Assembly: GCF_034274695.1 (NCBI RefSeq)
Contig: NZ_CP128362.1
Location: forward strand, 682,001 to 746,000
Direction: 5' to 3'
Length of the DNA stretch: 64,000 bases
From: Chitinophaga sp. LS1
Lineage (GTDB): Bacteria; Bacteroidota; Bacteroidia; Chitinophagales; Chitinophagaceae
Each line of letters opens with the position of its first letter. Position 1 is the stretch's first letter. The notes beneath the pieces were generated by a model. It made no database searches. It had not been told where the DNA came from and saw only the letters and a list, made by a program, of their open reading frames with translations. Shown in pieces: positions 1 through 8,930 of the stretch. The translations under genes and the position numbers were made by a program.

Positions 1-661
1 TACTGACTTCCTTCTGGGTCTGTAGTACAAACTGTATAGTTTTACCATTGAAATTTGCATCCGTTATGATGTACTCACTATTGTAATCATTGGTGATGAT
101 GTCAGGCAGATCATTATTTAATGCAGGGTCAAGTCTGAAGTGAATGGTATCACTCTTGTCAATTACCCATTTGCCATCGACAGAATCTGCGTTGAAGATG
201 CGTACACGATAGTAGTCGGAGGTAGCGCCATTTTCCTTCAGGGTAAAGCGAACCCGGTTGAATGTGCGTTGTGCATACCCGTCGCTGATCAGCGGACGTA
301 TTGGTGTGCTGTCACCTGCACTTACAGAAGTTAATCCATCATTGTCCACATGAATGGAATAATGACTACCCGTCTTTGCAACAGCGTGCGATACGTAATA
401 TCCTAACCCATTTATCAATGTGTAAGTGGGGGTGGGCAGGGTAATGCCGTCTTCTGTCAATACAACGGTTGCGGAGTCTAATGGGTCAAATTGATATTCC
501 GTCACTTGTTTACTGCGGGTGACACGGATATAGATCAGGCTGTCAGGTTGAATCAGACTGTTTACAACGATCTTGTCACCAGCATAAGGGATTTCAATTC
601 TTGATTCCTTTACGCAGGAGATCAATGTTATGATGATAAGGGAAATTAAAAGTTTCCGCAT
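1..661 (-). CDS. DUF4249 family outer-membrane-associated lipoprotein, partial
   Basis: The gene starts at 661 and runs off the left edge, so the C-terminus is missing. The protein begins MRKLLISLIIITLISC, a lipoprotein signal with its lipobox cysteine at residue 16. A beta-rich body follows, with text such as KIVVNSLIQPDSLIYIRVTR, typical of DUF4249. These proteins are usually encoded just after a TonB-dependent receptor with a carboxypeptidase-like domain, and that is the case here: the receptor ends at 741, 79 bases upstream. DUF4249 proteins are thought to work with that receptor at the cell surface; the substrate is unknown. Family call is from sequence style and context. Confidence 0.8.
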   Translation of the reverse strand, partial: MRKLLISLIIITLISCVKESRIEIPYAGDKIVVNSLIQPDSLIYIRVTRSKQVTEYQFDPLDSATVVLTEDGITLPTPTYTLINGLGYYVSHAVAKTGSHYSIHVDNDGLTSVSAGDSTPIRPLISDGYAQRTFNRVRFTLKENGATSDYYRVRIFNADSVDGKWVIDKSDTIHFRLDPALNNDLPDIITNDYNSEYIITDANFNGKTIQFVLQTQKEVS

Positions 662-740
662 GGTGTTAAAATTTGATTGAAAATGTCACACACTGAACAA
701 AACTACTCCCACACTATACCCTCCAACCTTCTTCACGATA

Positions 741-3350
741 TTAAAACTTGATTGAAAATGTCACACTTGGCAGTATTGGCAAAATACTAATCTCCTGCAG
801 GTACCGCTTCTCATTCTTCTTATCCGTCACGATAGAATACATAAACGGATTTGCATGATTATATGCATTAAACAAACTAATCGTCCAACTCCTGCTCCCC
901 CACGGCTTCTCCTTCGTATTCGTCGCACTCAGGTCCAATCTATGTATCACACTCGTCCTATACTGATTCCTATTACTCAACTGATCCAACACCGGCAAAG
1001 TACTTCCCCCATCATAAGGCGAAGAATCATTCACCCCTTCAAAACTCGCCACCGGCAATGTCAACGGCAACCCTGAATTAAAATGCCAGTTCGCCGCCAA
1101 CTCCCATCGCTTCCCTATCTGCTGCATCAACATTACCTTAATATCATGCCTCCCATCATAATTATAAGGATACGACTCCCCATTATTCACATTCGGAAAC
1201 CGCCTGTACGCCCACGAAAGCGTATACGCTATCCACCCTTTCAACTTCCCTTTCCGCTTCTCCAACATTACCTCCCCACCATAACTCGTTCCCGTACCCA
1301 CCTCTACATAATCATCCCAATTCTTACTCGCCGAGTTGAAAATCTTACCATTATCCTTATACTCAATCACATTCTTCATACTCTTATAATAAGCTTCCAG
1401 TGAAAGCGCATACCGCTGATCTTTCAATAACTTATTCACCCCAAAACTAAACTGCCTTGAAAACATCGGCCTTACCTTCCTGGTAGAAGGCACCCACAAA
1501 TCCATCGGCAAACTCGAATTCGATACACTCAATACATGCAGGTACTGGTTCATATGTGTATGCGCCAGCATCAGCGTCCAATGATGCGGTAACTGATACC
1601 TCGCCTGCAACCTCGGTTGCAAAGAAGAATAGAACTTTCCCGGCACCAGAAATTCTGAAGCATGTAAACCAATATTCACCCGCAATGCATCCGTAACCGT
1701 CCAGTCATCCTCCACATATAGCAACGCCTCTCCTCCCGTAGAAGTCGCCTGATTATAAGACGTATCCAACAAAGCTTTAGACTGAGAATAATCCTGAAAT
1801 GCCGATACCCCGGGATTAAATTTGTGGATAATTCCACCCACGCCAAATTTGAATATATGATTCGGAGAAGGAATAAATTCTACATCCGTTCTCAGTATCA
1901 GATCCTGCACCATTGAATAGTATTTCCCATACAAATGAATAGAATCAGCACTCTTCGAAGGCTCGTAATAATAGTTGTAATCGATATTGAAATAATACTG
2001 TGAATAATTCAATGTCGTATTCATAAACAACTTCGGATTAAAAACATGGTTCCATCTCAATGCACTCGTTTGATTCCCCCAACTCAATTTTGTAACAGTA
2101 TTCTCTTTAAAAGGATTCGAAGCAGTCGTACTATCCGCATTATTTTGCAAGGTCAATCCAAGGTTATCATTACCTATATAACTACTGAAGTAAAGCCGGT
2201 CCTTAGGAGAAAAAATATGATTTATTTTCAGATTCACATCATGAAAAACAAGGTTCACCTTTGTCCCTTTCTCCTTTTGAATTTCCTCATAAATATTATC
2301 CAGAAAAGGTTCTAAAATAGACCTGCGGGCAGAAACGACGAAGGAGGTCTTATCTTTTTTAATAGGTCCTTCCACCATTCCTCTTACAGCAATCACACCC
2401 ACAGAAGCCTCCCCATGATACTCTTTCATATCCCCATCTTTTGTGGAAATATCAATTACAGAAGAAAGCCTGCCTGCATAGCGTGCAGGAAATCCACCTT
2501 TATAAAAGTCTGCACTTTTCACAATATCCGGGTTAAACACAGAGAACAATCCAAACAGATGCGAAGAATTAAACACAGGCGAACCATCCAGCAAAATGAG
2601 GTTCTGGTCAGAACCACCCCCTCTTACACTGGTCACCGTACCTCCATCTACCCCACCGGATACACCTGGCAAAGTCGCAATCGCACGCATCACATCAGAC
2701 TCCCCCAATAACCTGGGCATCGCCTTTACATCTGCCGGTGAAACATGTAAGGCGCTCATCTGCCGGTTAGATTGCGCGGAGTCAGATACCGTGAACTCCT
2801 GCAGACTATTAGAAGGCTGCAATCCTATGATGACAAATGATTTTTTTGTAGAGGAAAGTCTTTCCGGGTTATAACCAATATAACTGACCCACAGATTACA
2901 GGAATCTTTTGGAATGGTCAGACTGAAAAACCCAAACTGGTTAGTAGTAGCTCCTGCCCGTTGACTGGGAGCATATACCGTAGCACCAATGAGTCTTTCA
3001 CCATTGCGCACGTCCTGCACATAACCACAGATAGTGACGTTGGGAGATTTTTTTACGGTCAGCACAATTTGTTCACCAATGCGGGCGAAGCGAATATCAA
3101 AAGGAGAAAAGAGTTCGTCAAGGGCTCTTTTCAGGGGTTTATCTTGAAAATTGACTGTTACCCGGCGGGAAAGGTCTACTATCTCCCTGCTATAGGAGAA
3201 GTGGATGCCGTACTGGGATTCCAGTTGTCCGCAGATAACGGAAAGTGGCTGATTATTTACGGTGACAGTGATCCGGGTATGCCAGTCCCAGCCTAACACC
3301 TGCAGGGGAATGAGTAACGTTCCCAGCAGCATTCTTCCGAGCAATGACAT
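741..3350 (-). CDS. TonB-dependent receptor with STN and carboxypeptidase-like domains
   Basis: An 869-residue outer-membrane receptor that would import a ligand using TonB energy. After a signal peptide, residues about 25-95 form an STN domain (TVNNQPLSVICGQLESQYG), the part that talks to a FecR-type anti-sigma factor. Residues about 105-190 form a CarboxypepD_reg-like domain (ICGYVQDVRNGERLIGATV). The plug follows (about 210-320, with GGVDGGTVTSVRGGGSDQN and LLDGSPVF), then a beta-barrel ending in SVTFSIKF. The STN domain and the FecR and sigma genes just upstream form a classic cell-surface signalling set. It differs from SusC proteins in having a DUF4249 partner rather than SusD. Confidence 0.9.
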   Translation of the reverse strand: MSLLGRMLLGTLLIPLQVLGWDWHTRITVTVNNQPLSVICGQLESQYGIHFSYSREIVDLSRRVTVNFQDKPLKRALDELFSPFDIRFARIGEQIVLTVKKSPNVTICGYVQDVRNGERLIGATVYAPSQRAGATTNQFGFFSLTIPKDSCNLWVSYIGYNPERLSSTKKSFVIIGLQPSNSLQEFTVSDSAQSNRQMSALHVSPADVKAMPRLLGESDVMRAIATLPGVSGGVDGGTVTSVRGGGSDQNLILLDGSPVFNSSHLFGLFSVFNPDIVKSADFYKGGFPARYAGRLSSVIDISTKDGDMKEYHGEASVGVIAVRGMVEGPIKKDKTSFVVSARRSILEPFLDNIYEEIQKEKGTKVNLVFHDVNLKINHIFSPKDRLYFSSYIGNDNLGLTLQNNADSTTASNPFKENTVTKLSWGNQTSALRWNHVFNPKLFMNTTLNYSQYYFNIDYNYYYEPSKSADSIHLYGKYYSMVQDLILRTDVEFIPSPNHIFKFGVGGIIHKFNPGVSAFQDYSQSKALLDTSYNQATSTGGEALLYVEDDWTVTDALRVNIGLHASEFLVPGKFYSSLQPRLQARYQLPHHWTLMLAHTHMNQYLHVLSVSNSSLPMDLWVPSTRKVRPMFSRQFSFGVNKLLKDQRYALSLEAYYKSMKNVIEYKDNGKIFNSASKNWDDYVEVGTGTSYGGEVMLEKRKGKLKGWIAYTLSWAYRRFPNVNNGESYPYNYDGRHDIKVMLMQQIGKRWELAANWHFNSGLPLTLPVASFEGVNDSSPYDGGSTLPVLDQLSNRNQYRTSVIHRLDLSATNTKEKPWGSRSWTISLFNAYNHANPFMYSIVTDKKNEKRYLQEISILPILPSVTFSIKF

Positions 3351-3438
3351 AGTGTGATTTAAAAAAATGGGCTTTCCAGCCTTCTTGATTGAAATACTTT
3401 CTGGACTTCTTTAATGTGGTGCTGTTCAATTGAATTAA

Positions 3439-4557
3439 TTAATCCTGCGGCCGCAACTCATAATCAGCACCCTTATTAATTACATTTGCATTCGTCGAAT
3501 AAGCGATGGCATCCAATACATTCTTCACTGGTTCTCCTGTATAAGTGCCGGTAACCGGCAACTCCAGCAACGCAGCATCTGCAGTTACGTTTATATGATA
3601 CAGCACATGAATGGTCTGCAACACCTCCCGCAAAGGAGTATCTTTAAAGACTACAGCACGGGTCTCAACATCACTAATATGTGCGCCAACCTGGAAATAC
3701 TGCTTACTGGTATCTTCCTGCAACAACATACCAGCAGTTAAAATTACACTATCCTGCTGGTGGGTTACTTTAACTTTCCCTGAATGAATGAAGACACGCA
3801 GCTGACTGCTGTTATCCACACTAAAACGGGTACCCAAAACAGTTATTGCCTGATTGCCCAGGTCAATAATAAACGGATGAGAGGCATCAGTAGTTACATC
3901 AAAGGTGGCTTTTCCTTTCAGGATAACTTTACGATCTTTTTTACCAAACCCAGGGGCCACCTGTAATTGTGCGGCGGGGTCCAGCTGGATGCTGGTGCCA
4001 TCATCCAGTTTCACCAGCTGGGCGCCGTTATAGTTGATTTGCCGTTCGTTTTGATGCATAATGTACCAAAGGCCTGCGCTGATCAGGAGGAAAACAGCAG
4101 CTGCAGCTGCCATCCACCTGGTAAGGGTTTTTGCGGGGGCTTTGGGTTGGGATGACTCATTATGGGTCATTCCATTATTTAACTCCAGCGAATCCGACCC
4201 ATCTACCCGACTACTGACACTTTCCTTACCATTTACGCCTTCTCCACCACTGACACTTTCCTCTCCGGTTACACCATTTTCGCCAATCATTCCCCGGTGG
4301 TCCATTCCTCCTCCCTTCCTTTGCAGCTCCATCCGCTCACTCAGCATCCTCCAGGCCGTCTCCGTATCCATTCCTCCTGCTACCGCCTGCTCTGGAGCTG
4401 TACTTAACAACTTATCCAGAGAAGCCAGCAATACCGGATGCTCAGAATTCGCCTGCAACCAGGTATTCACCCATCGCTGCTCAATGCTATCCGCTTCCTT
4501 CAGCAGATACTTGCATAGAAGTGCATATAATGCCTCATCTGGTGTAAGCATAGTCAT
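3439..4557 (-). CDS. FecR-family anti-sigma factor
   Basis: A 372-residue inner-membrane regulator. The N-terminal cytoplasmic part (ALLCKYLLKEADSIEQRWVNTWLQ) binds the sigma factor. One membrane helix lies near residues 150-167 (WMAAAAAVFLLISAGLWYI). The periplasmic FecR domain carries the usual sequence (VKLDDGTSIQLDPAAQLQV, KATFDVTTDASHPFIIDLG), and a C-terminal STN-like domain (LREVLQTIHVLYHINVTA) would contact the receptor. It sits between the sigma gene and the STN-bearing receptor. An odd point is a Gly/Ser/Glu-rich linker of about 45 residues before the membrane helix, with repeated GEESVSGGEG-like text. Confidence 0.92.
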   Translation of the reverse strand: MTMLTPDEALYALLCKYLLKEADSIEQRWVNTWLQANSEHPVLLASLDKLLSTAPEQAVAGGMDTETAWRMLSERMELQRKGGGMDHRGMIGENGVTGEESVSGGEGVNGKESVSSRVDGSDSLELNNGMTHNESSQPKAPAKTLTRWMAAAAAVFLLISAGLWYIMHQNERQINYNGAQLVKLDDGTSIQLDPAAQLQVAPGFGKKDRKVILKGKATFDVTTDASHPFIIDLGNQAITVLGTRFSVDNSSQLRVFIHSGKVKVTHQQDSVILTAGMLLQEDTSKQYFQVGAHISDVETRAVVFKDTPLREVLQTIHVLYHINVTADAALLELPVTGTYTGEPVKNVLDAIAYSTNANVINKGADYELRPQD

Positions 4558-4676
4558 GTACAGTTAGTAGATTTACAGATTTGCCGGGCAAAAATAACAT
4601 TTGCCGGTATGATAAATGACGCGTGCGGAAGGAGGACTCCCCTATTGTGGAAAATAAATTTTATCATAAAACCTGC

Positions 4677-5186
4677 CTATAAAAACAGGAACATCCCCAA
4701 ATAATCCCTCAATTCTTTATGCATATGCTTCAGCGCCTTCCCCATTTGATTCTCGACAGTCTTCACCGAAATATTCATCAGGGTCGCAATCTCCGCATAT
4801 TTCAACTGCTGCTGCCTGCTCAGTACAAACACTTCCCTACACCTCTCCGGTAACTTCTCCAACGCCTGCTGGTACAATTTTTCCAGCTCCCATGCCTGAG
4901 ACGACGTCACTGTTGGGGATAACTCATACCCTGAAGCCAGCTCCTTTTCAGACCTGACGGTATCTTTCCGCCAGTTACTAATCGCTGTATTCCGGATAGC
5001 AGCAAAAAGATAAGACTTCACCATTCCCGTAATATCTACACTCTCCCGTTTCTCCCAAAGCTTGAGAAAAACCTGCTGTACTACCTCTTCACCATCATGT
5101 ATATCTCCGGTATAATGCACGGCAAAAGCCACGCACTGTGCATGGTACTCCTTAAAAATGGCTTCTAATTTCTGGCGGTCTAGCAT
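4677..5186 (-). CDS. ECF-type RNA polymerase sigma-70 factor
   Basis: A 169-residue extracytoplasmic-function sigma factor. Region 2 is visible at FAVHYTGDIHDGEEVVQQVFLKLWEKRE and region 4 at LPERCREVFVLSRQQQLKYAEIATLMNISVKTVENQMGKAL, a helix-turn-helix. It lies upstream of a FecR gene and an STN receptor on the same strand, so it probably drives their transcription when the receptor is loaded. Its start codon at 5186 faces pyrD, giving a divergent promoter region of about 135 bases. Confidence 0.93.
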   Translation of the reverse strand: MLDRQKLEAIFKEYHAQCVAFAVHYTGDIHDGEEVVQQVFLKLWEKRESVDITGMVKSYLFAAIRNTAISNWRKDTVRSEKELASGYELSPTVTSSQAWELEKLYQQALEKLPERCREVFVLSRQQQLKYAEIATLMNISVKTVENQMGKALKHMHKELRDYLGMFLFL

Positions 5187-5285
5187 GATATCGGTTACAA
5201 AAATAGTATTCCCGAATGAAGATCAATGCAATTATAAATAATAAAAGTTTCATTGTGACAACAGTGAAATGACGAGGATCTCTCT

Positions 5286-5314
5286 TTTGCTTTTCTGGTT
5301 TAACATTATCTTTG
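5286..5314 (+). promoter_or_regulatory. pyrD promoter, Bacteroidota type
   Basis: TTTG at 5286-5289 and TATCTTTG at 5307-5314 fit the Bacteroidota consensus TTTG ... TAnnTTTG with 17 bases between. Transcription would start within a few bases of the ATG at 5321, so the message would be leaderless or nearly so. This also argues for the ATG at 5321 rather than the upstream TTG at 5312. Confidence 0.6.
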
Positions 5315-5320
5315 TGCCGC

Positions 5321-6343
5321 ATGTATAATTTAATCAAAAAGGTGTTTTTCCGTTTTCCGCCGGAAAAAATCCACTATCAGGTAATGAAAGGCCTGCAGAT
5401 ATTGCATGGCGTTCCAATGGGCAAGCAGATCCTCCATTCATTTTGTATGTCTAAAAAGACCGGGCTGGAACGGACTTTATGGGGACTGACCTTTAAAAAT
5501 CCCGTTGGCTTGGCGGCAGGGTTTGACAAGGATGCGAAGTATACGGATGAATTGGCTAGTCTGGGCTTTGGATTTGTAGAGATTGGGACCGTAACCCCGG
5601 TGGCTCAGCCGGGTAATGACCAACCTCGTTTGTTCCGTTTGCCTACAGATAAGGCGCTGATCAACAGGATGGGATTTAATAATGGCGGCGCCGCTCCGGC
5701 AGCAAAACGACTGCTGAAGCGGAAGTCAGATATTATTATTGGGGGGAATATTGGGAAGAACAAAATCACGCCAAATGAAGAAGCGATTAGTGATTATGAA
5801 AAGTGCTTTCATGCGCTTTTTGATGTGGTAGACTACTTTGTAGTCAACGTCAGCTCTCCCAATACGCCTAACTTAAGGGCTTTGCAGGAAAAAGAACCGC
5901 TGAAACAGTTATTGCATCATTTGCAGATGCTGAATGAGCAGAAGGCGAAGCCAAAGCCGATTTTATTAAAAATAGCACCGGATCTGACGGATAGTCAGCT
6001 GGATGATATTATAGAGATTGTTACTGAAACAAAACTGGCCGGGCTGGTAGCTACGAATACGACGATTTCAAGAGAAGGATTACAGACTCCTCAGCATGAG
6101 GTGGAGGCGATTGGTGCGGGTGGTTTGAGTGGTTTACCTGTGAAGGAAAAGGCAACGGAGGTGATCCGGTATATTTCTCAGAAGACGAAGGGGAGTATTC
6201 CGATTATTGCGGTTGGTGGGATCTTTACGGCGGCAGATGCGCAGGAGAAGTTGGATGCGGGGGCGAGTTTGGTGCAGGTGTATACAGGGTTTATTTATGA
6301 GGGACCGACGATAGCGAAGAAGATATGTGATGGGTTGAAGTAA
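5321..6343 (+). CDS. pyrD: dihydroorotate dehydrogenase (quinone)
   Basis: A 340-residue class 2 dihydroorotate dehydrogenase, an FMN enzyme that oxidises dihydroorotate to orotate in pyrimidine synthesis and passes electrons to membrane quinone. The N-terminal amphipathic helix ([19 protein letters not shown]) is the membrane-binding element of class 2 enzymes. Family signatures are seen: [58 protein letters not shown] with the catalytic Ser region, LLKIAPDL, and [26 protein letters not shown]. The ATG at 5321 is preferred. It stands alone, divergent from the sigma gene, and converges on an abi gene. Confidence 0.96.
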   Translation: MYNLIKKVFFRFPPEKIHYQVMKGLQILHGVPMGKQILHSFCMSKKTGLERTLWGLTFKNPVGLAAGFDKDAKYTDELASLGFGFVEIGTVTPVAQPGNDQPRLFRLPTDKALINRMGFNNGGAAPAAKRLLKRKSDIIIGGNIGKNKITPNEEAISDYEKCFHALFDVVDYFVVNVSSPNTPNLRALQEKEPLKQLLHHLQMLNEQKAKPKPILLKIAPDLTDSQLDDIIEIVTETKLAGLVATNTTISREGLQTPQHEVEAIGAGGLSGLPVKEKATEVIRYISQKTKGSIPIIAVGGIFTAADAQEKLDAGASLVQVYTGFIYEGPTIAKKICDGLK

Positions 6344-6351
6344 AAAGATTG

Positions 6352-6381
6352 AAAAAGGCTGCTTTAGAGCGGCCTTTTTTA
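6352..6381. terminator. bidirectional terminator between pyrD and abi gene
   Basis: An imperfect stem with AAAAAGGC on the left and GCCTTTTTT on the right, around a short loop. The T run on either strand lets it end both pyrD (+) and the convergent Abi gene (-). Confidence 0.7.
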
Positions 6382-6384
6382 TTG

Positions 6385-7287
6385 TCATAAATCTTCTTCA
6401 TCCCAATTCTCTGGAAATCCCATACGTTCCAGATCAATTCCTCTATATTTTACTAACAACTCCATTAGTTTGTAACTAAAATTATTCCCGGGGCTGGCAG
6501 TGTGTAATAAATAGCGAACGATACATAATTGGTAGTATAACCTTTCACTCTCTACACTTCCAGTTGGAGGTATATTATTAATCCAGCGTAATTTAACATG
6601 TCGTATTTCTCTCGGGAGGAACGAAAATATTCTGTAGCAAATCAATGAGTGATGGGCACAATAATTTCTAAGCATTGATACGACCTGTATCCATGACTGG
6701 AACCATTTGTCTTTAGAAATCCCGTATACATTAACTATTATCTTCTTTTCTTTAACATCACTTCGGATATTTCTATAAATCTTGGATAATGTACCGAAAG
6801 AAAGTATGTGCAATGTTTTCCAGGCTGGTGGATGTTCATATTTGGTATTTCTTCTGTCATGCTGCTTTATGAAGTCTTCATCAGATCGTTCAAGCTCACG
6901 ATTAATCGTTTCGATTACTTCATTCACTCTGTCTTCACTAAAAAATACAGACTTATCTGCAAACCAGTTTGAGCCATAAGAGGGGCACATCATATTGATC
7001 AGGATAGCACGAAAAGACACCTCTATACGCTCAATAGCGTCCATTATTAATAGTCTGAGTTCACGATCAAAATTATAGAGTTCAATAACATGATCGAATG
7101 TAGTACCAGTCATAAATGTATGACTGACTTGGTTTTTCTGTAAATATTTCCAGTAACCTGATAATCTGTAAAATCCTACATGGGTTAAATAATGAATTGA
7201 CTCATCAGAACTACTAATTATTAAACCGCGTTGTTGAAGGATTTTTATTTGGTCTGGTAACGTGAATGGTCTTTCAATGGAATTCAT
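6385..7287 (-). CDS. Abi_2 (AbiD/AbiF-type) HEPN abortive-infection protein, copy 1
   Basis: A 300-residue member of the Abi_2 family (AbiD/AbiF), proteins linked to abortive phage defence. Two helical blocks are typical: FDRELRLLIMDAIERIEVSFR (73-93) and the later LRNYCAHHS. In the second, R207 and H212/H213 give the RX4-6H motif of HEPN ribonucleases, so RNA cleavage is the likely activity. The paralogue at 9153-10064 is roughly three quarters identical by eye. The start codon (7285-7287) lies directly after the T run of a GC-rich hairpin (7301-7340) with its own promoter, an arrangement fitting RNA-antitoxin control of a toxin. No Shine-Dalgarno sequence is seen. Family and HEPN call are firm; the toxin role is inference. 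Confidence 0.88.
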   Translation of the reverse strand: MNSIERPFTLPDQIKILQQRGLIISSSDESIHYLTHVGFYRLSGYWKYLQKNQVSHTFMTGTTFDHVIELYNFDRELRLLIMDAIERIEVSFRAILINMMCPSYGSNWFADKSVFFSEDRVNEVIETINRELERSDEDFIKQHDRRNTKYEHPPAWKTLHILSFGTLSKIYRNIRSDVKEKKIIVNVYGISKDKWFQSWIQVVSMLRNYCAHHSLICYRIFSFLPREIRHVKLRWINNIPPTGSVESERLYYQLCIVRYLLHTASPGNNFSYKLMELLVKYRGIDLERMGFPENWDEEDL

Positions 7288-7289
7288 AT

Positions 7290-7346
7290 AAAAAAAATGC
7301 CCCGCCTCGGGTGCGCTGATCTGACGGGAAGCGTGGCGGGTTCTGT
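7290..7346 (-). ncRNA. abi-associated hairpin RNA, copy 1 (in front of intact abi copy 1)
   Basis: On the minus strand: -7 box TATATTTG at 7359-7352, with TTTG 21 bases further upstream. Then comes a hairpin whose outer stem CCCGCC/GGCGGG is at 7335-7340 and 7301-7306, with an inner CGCT/AGCG stem. A run of eight T (7297-7290) follows. The Abi start codon comes 3 bases later. Predicted RNA about 55-60 bases; ends are estimates. This copy differs from most others at the base next to the inner stem. Confidence 0.7.
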
Positions 7347-7511
7347 TAACACAAATATACTTTCATTTATTCAAAAAAAACAAATTTTTAGCTACCTAAA
7401 AAAGCATTTTCCATTAATTGATTCCTACATTATTTGATCGTTATTATTATTCTCATCTATCAAAAAACGAACCTTATTAACTCCTCAATTTTCCTCAATT
7501 ACACCAAACTA

Positions 7512-7614
7512 AATAACGATTCGTTTCTTTCGAATCATTTATTATTTAACCGCGCTATCTAAGGATTCTAATTTGATGAAGTTATAAAGTGAATGGCCTT
7601 CCAGTGGAGTTCAT
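7512..7614 (-). pseudogene. decayed abi 5' fragment R2
   Basis: Starting at 7614 it reads MNSTGRPFTL then stop. Continuing in the same frame gives LHQIRILR, stop, RG, stop, IINDSKETNRYL, which lines up with the intact protein's PDQIKILQQRGLIISSSDE and so on to about codon 34. Its own hairpin RNA lies immediately upstream (7617-7673). Confidence 0.75.
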
Positions 7615-7616
7615 AT

Positions 7617-7673
7617 AAAAAAAATGCCCCGCCTCTGGTACGCTGATCTAACGGAAAGCGCGGCGGGGACTGT
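7617..7673 (-). ncRNA. abi-associated hairpin RNA, copy 2
   Basis: Promoter box TATATTTG at 7686-7679; stem arms at 7662-7668 and 7627-7633 (seven G/C pairs, one more than the other copies); T run 7624-7617. The loop has two changes relative to the majority. It fronts only the decayed fragment R2. The gap to the upstream TTTG is 22 rather than 21. Confidence 0.65.
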
Positions 7674-7840
7674 TAGTACAAATATACTTTCATTTATTCA
7701 AAAAAAAACAAATTTTCAGCTTTCTAAAAAAAGCATTTTCCATTAATTGATTGCTACATTATTTGATTGCTATTATTATCCTCATCTATACAAAAAACGA
7801 ACCTTATTAACTCCTCAATTTTCTTCAATCACAATAAACT

Positions 7841-7944
7841 AAATAACGATTCGTTTCTTTCGAATCATTTATTATTTAACCAAGCTATCTAAGGATTCTA
7901 ATTTGATGAAGTTATAACGGGAATGATCGTTCAATGGAATTCAT
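7841..7944 (-). pseudogene. decayed abi 5' fragment R3
   Basis: From the ATG at 7944 it reads MNSIERSFPL then stop, followed in frame by a degenerate match to the Abi N-terminus. The start codon and its distance from the hairpin are preserved, although the coding part is dead. Confidence 0.75.
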
Positions 7945-7946
7945 AT

Positions 7947-8003
7947 AAAAAAAATGCCCCGCCTGTGGTACGCTGATCTGACGGGAAGCGCGGCGGGTAC
8001 TGT
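7947..8003 (-). ncRNA. abi-associated hairpin RNA, copy 3
   Basis: Promoter box TATATTTG at 8016-8009 with TTTG 21 bases upstream; stem arms 7992-7997 and 7958-7963; T run 7954-7947. The promoter spacer sequence differs completely from copies 1, 2 and 4, but its length is the same, which points to selection on promoter function. Confidence 0.68.
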
Positions 8004-8168
8004 TATCACAAATATACTATAATCAATAAGACAAAAACAAATTTTCACCTATCTAAAAAAGCATTTTCCATTAATTGATTGCTACATTATTTGATTGCTA
8101 TTATTATCCTCATCTATACAAAAAACGAACCTTATTAACTCCTCAATTTTCTTCAATCACAACAAACT

Positions 8169-8272
8169 AAATAACGATTCGTTTCTTACGAATCATTTAT
8201 TAGTTAACCGCGCTATCTAAGGATTCTAATTTGCTGAAGTTATAACGTGAATGGTCGTTCAATGGAATTCAT
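8169..8272 (-). pseudogene. decayed abi 5' fragment R4
   Basis: From the ATG at 8272 it reads MNSIERPFTL, identical to the first ten residues of intact copy 1, then a stop and a degenerate match. An inverted repeat GATTCGT/ACGAATC lies near its far end. Confidence 0.75.
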
Positions 8273-8274
8273 AT

Positions 8275-8332
8275 AAAAAAAAATGTCCCGCCTCTGGTAC
8301 GCTGATCTGACGGGAAGCGCGGCGGGTTCTGT
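8275..8332 (-). ncRNA. abi-associated hairpin RNA, copy 4
   Basis: Promoter box TATATTTG at 8345-8338 with TTTG 21 bases upstream; stem arms 8321-8326 and 8287-8292; T run of nine (8283-8275). The base just outside the stem is A instead of G on the RNA strand. Confidence 0.68.
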
Positions 8333-8496
8333 TACCACAAATATACTTTTATTTATTCAAAAAAAACAAATTTTCACCTATCTAAAAAAGCATTTTTCAT
8401 CAATTGATTCCTACATTATTTGATCGTTATTATTATTCTCATCTATCAAAAAACGAACCTTATTAACTCCTCAATTTTCCTCAATTACACCAAACT

Positions 8497-8600
8497 AAAT
8501 AACGATTCGTTTCTTTCGAATCATTTATTAGTTAACCACGCTATCTAAGGATTCTAATTTGATGAAGTTATAACGGGAATGATCGTTCAATGGAATTCAT
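8497..8600 (-). pseudogene. decayed abi 5' fragment R5
   Basis: From the ATG at 8600 it reads MNSIERSFPL then stop, the same mini-ORF as R3, followed by a degenerate Abi match. Confidence 0.75.
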
Positions 8601-8602
8601 AT

Positions 8603-8659
8603 AAAAAAAATGCCCCGCCTCTGGTACGCTGATCTGACGAGAAGCGCGGCGGGTACTGT
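8603..8659 (-). ncRNA. abi-associated hairpin RNA, copy 5
   Basis: Promoter box TATATTTG at 8672-8665 with TTTG 21 bases upstream; stem arms 8648-8653 and 8614-8619; T run 8610-8603. It shares with copies 6 and 7 a loop change (GACGAGAAG instead of GACGGGAAG on the + strand). Confidence 0.68.
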
Positions 8660-8823
8660 TATTACAAATATACTATAATCAATAAGACAAAAACAAATTT
8701 TTAGCTATCTAAAAAAGCATTTTCCATTAATTGATTCCTACATTATTTGATCGCTATTATTATACTCATCTATACAAAAAACCAACCTTATTAACTCCTC
8801 AATTTTCATCAATTACACAAATT

Positions 8824-8928
8824 TAAATAACGATTCGTTTCTTACGAATCATTTATTATTTAACCGCGCTATCTAAGGATTCTAATTTGCTGAAGTTATA
8901 ACGTGAATGGTCGTTCAATGGAATTCAT
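8824..8928 (-). pseudogene. decayed abi 5' fragment R6
   Basis: From the ATG at 8928 it reads MNSIERPFTL then stop, as in R4, followed by a degenerate match to the Abi N-terminus. Confidence 0.75.
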
Positions 8929-8930
8929 AT

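Larger units (their letters stand above)
7288..8928 (-). repeat. tandem array of about 328-bp units, each hairpin RNA plus decayed abi 5' end
   Basis: The motif TCATATAAA recurs at 7284, 7611, 7941, 8269, 8597 and 8925 (+ strand), so the period is 327-330 bases. Read on the minus strand, each unit holds a promoter, the hairpin RNA with T run, an ATG and about 34 codons of decayed Abi N-terminus, then an AT-rich stretch. A seventh hairpin copy stands before the second intact Abi gene at 10064. Hairpin and promoter are the best conserved parts. Units 3 and 5 match in mini-ORF details, as do 4 and 6, hinting at duplication of a two-unit block. Confidence 0.85.

Noticed and set aside
7288..8928. 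CRISPR array
   Set aside because: Units are 328 bp, spacers are related to each other, and no cas gene is near. The structure is an RNA-plus-gene-start duplication.
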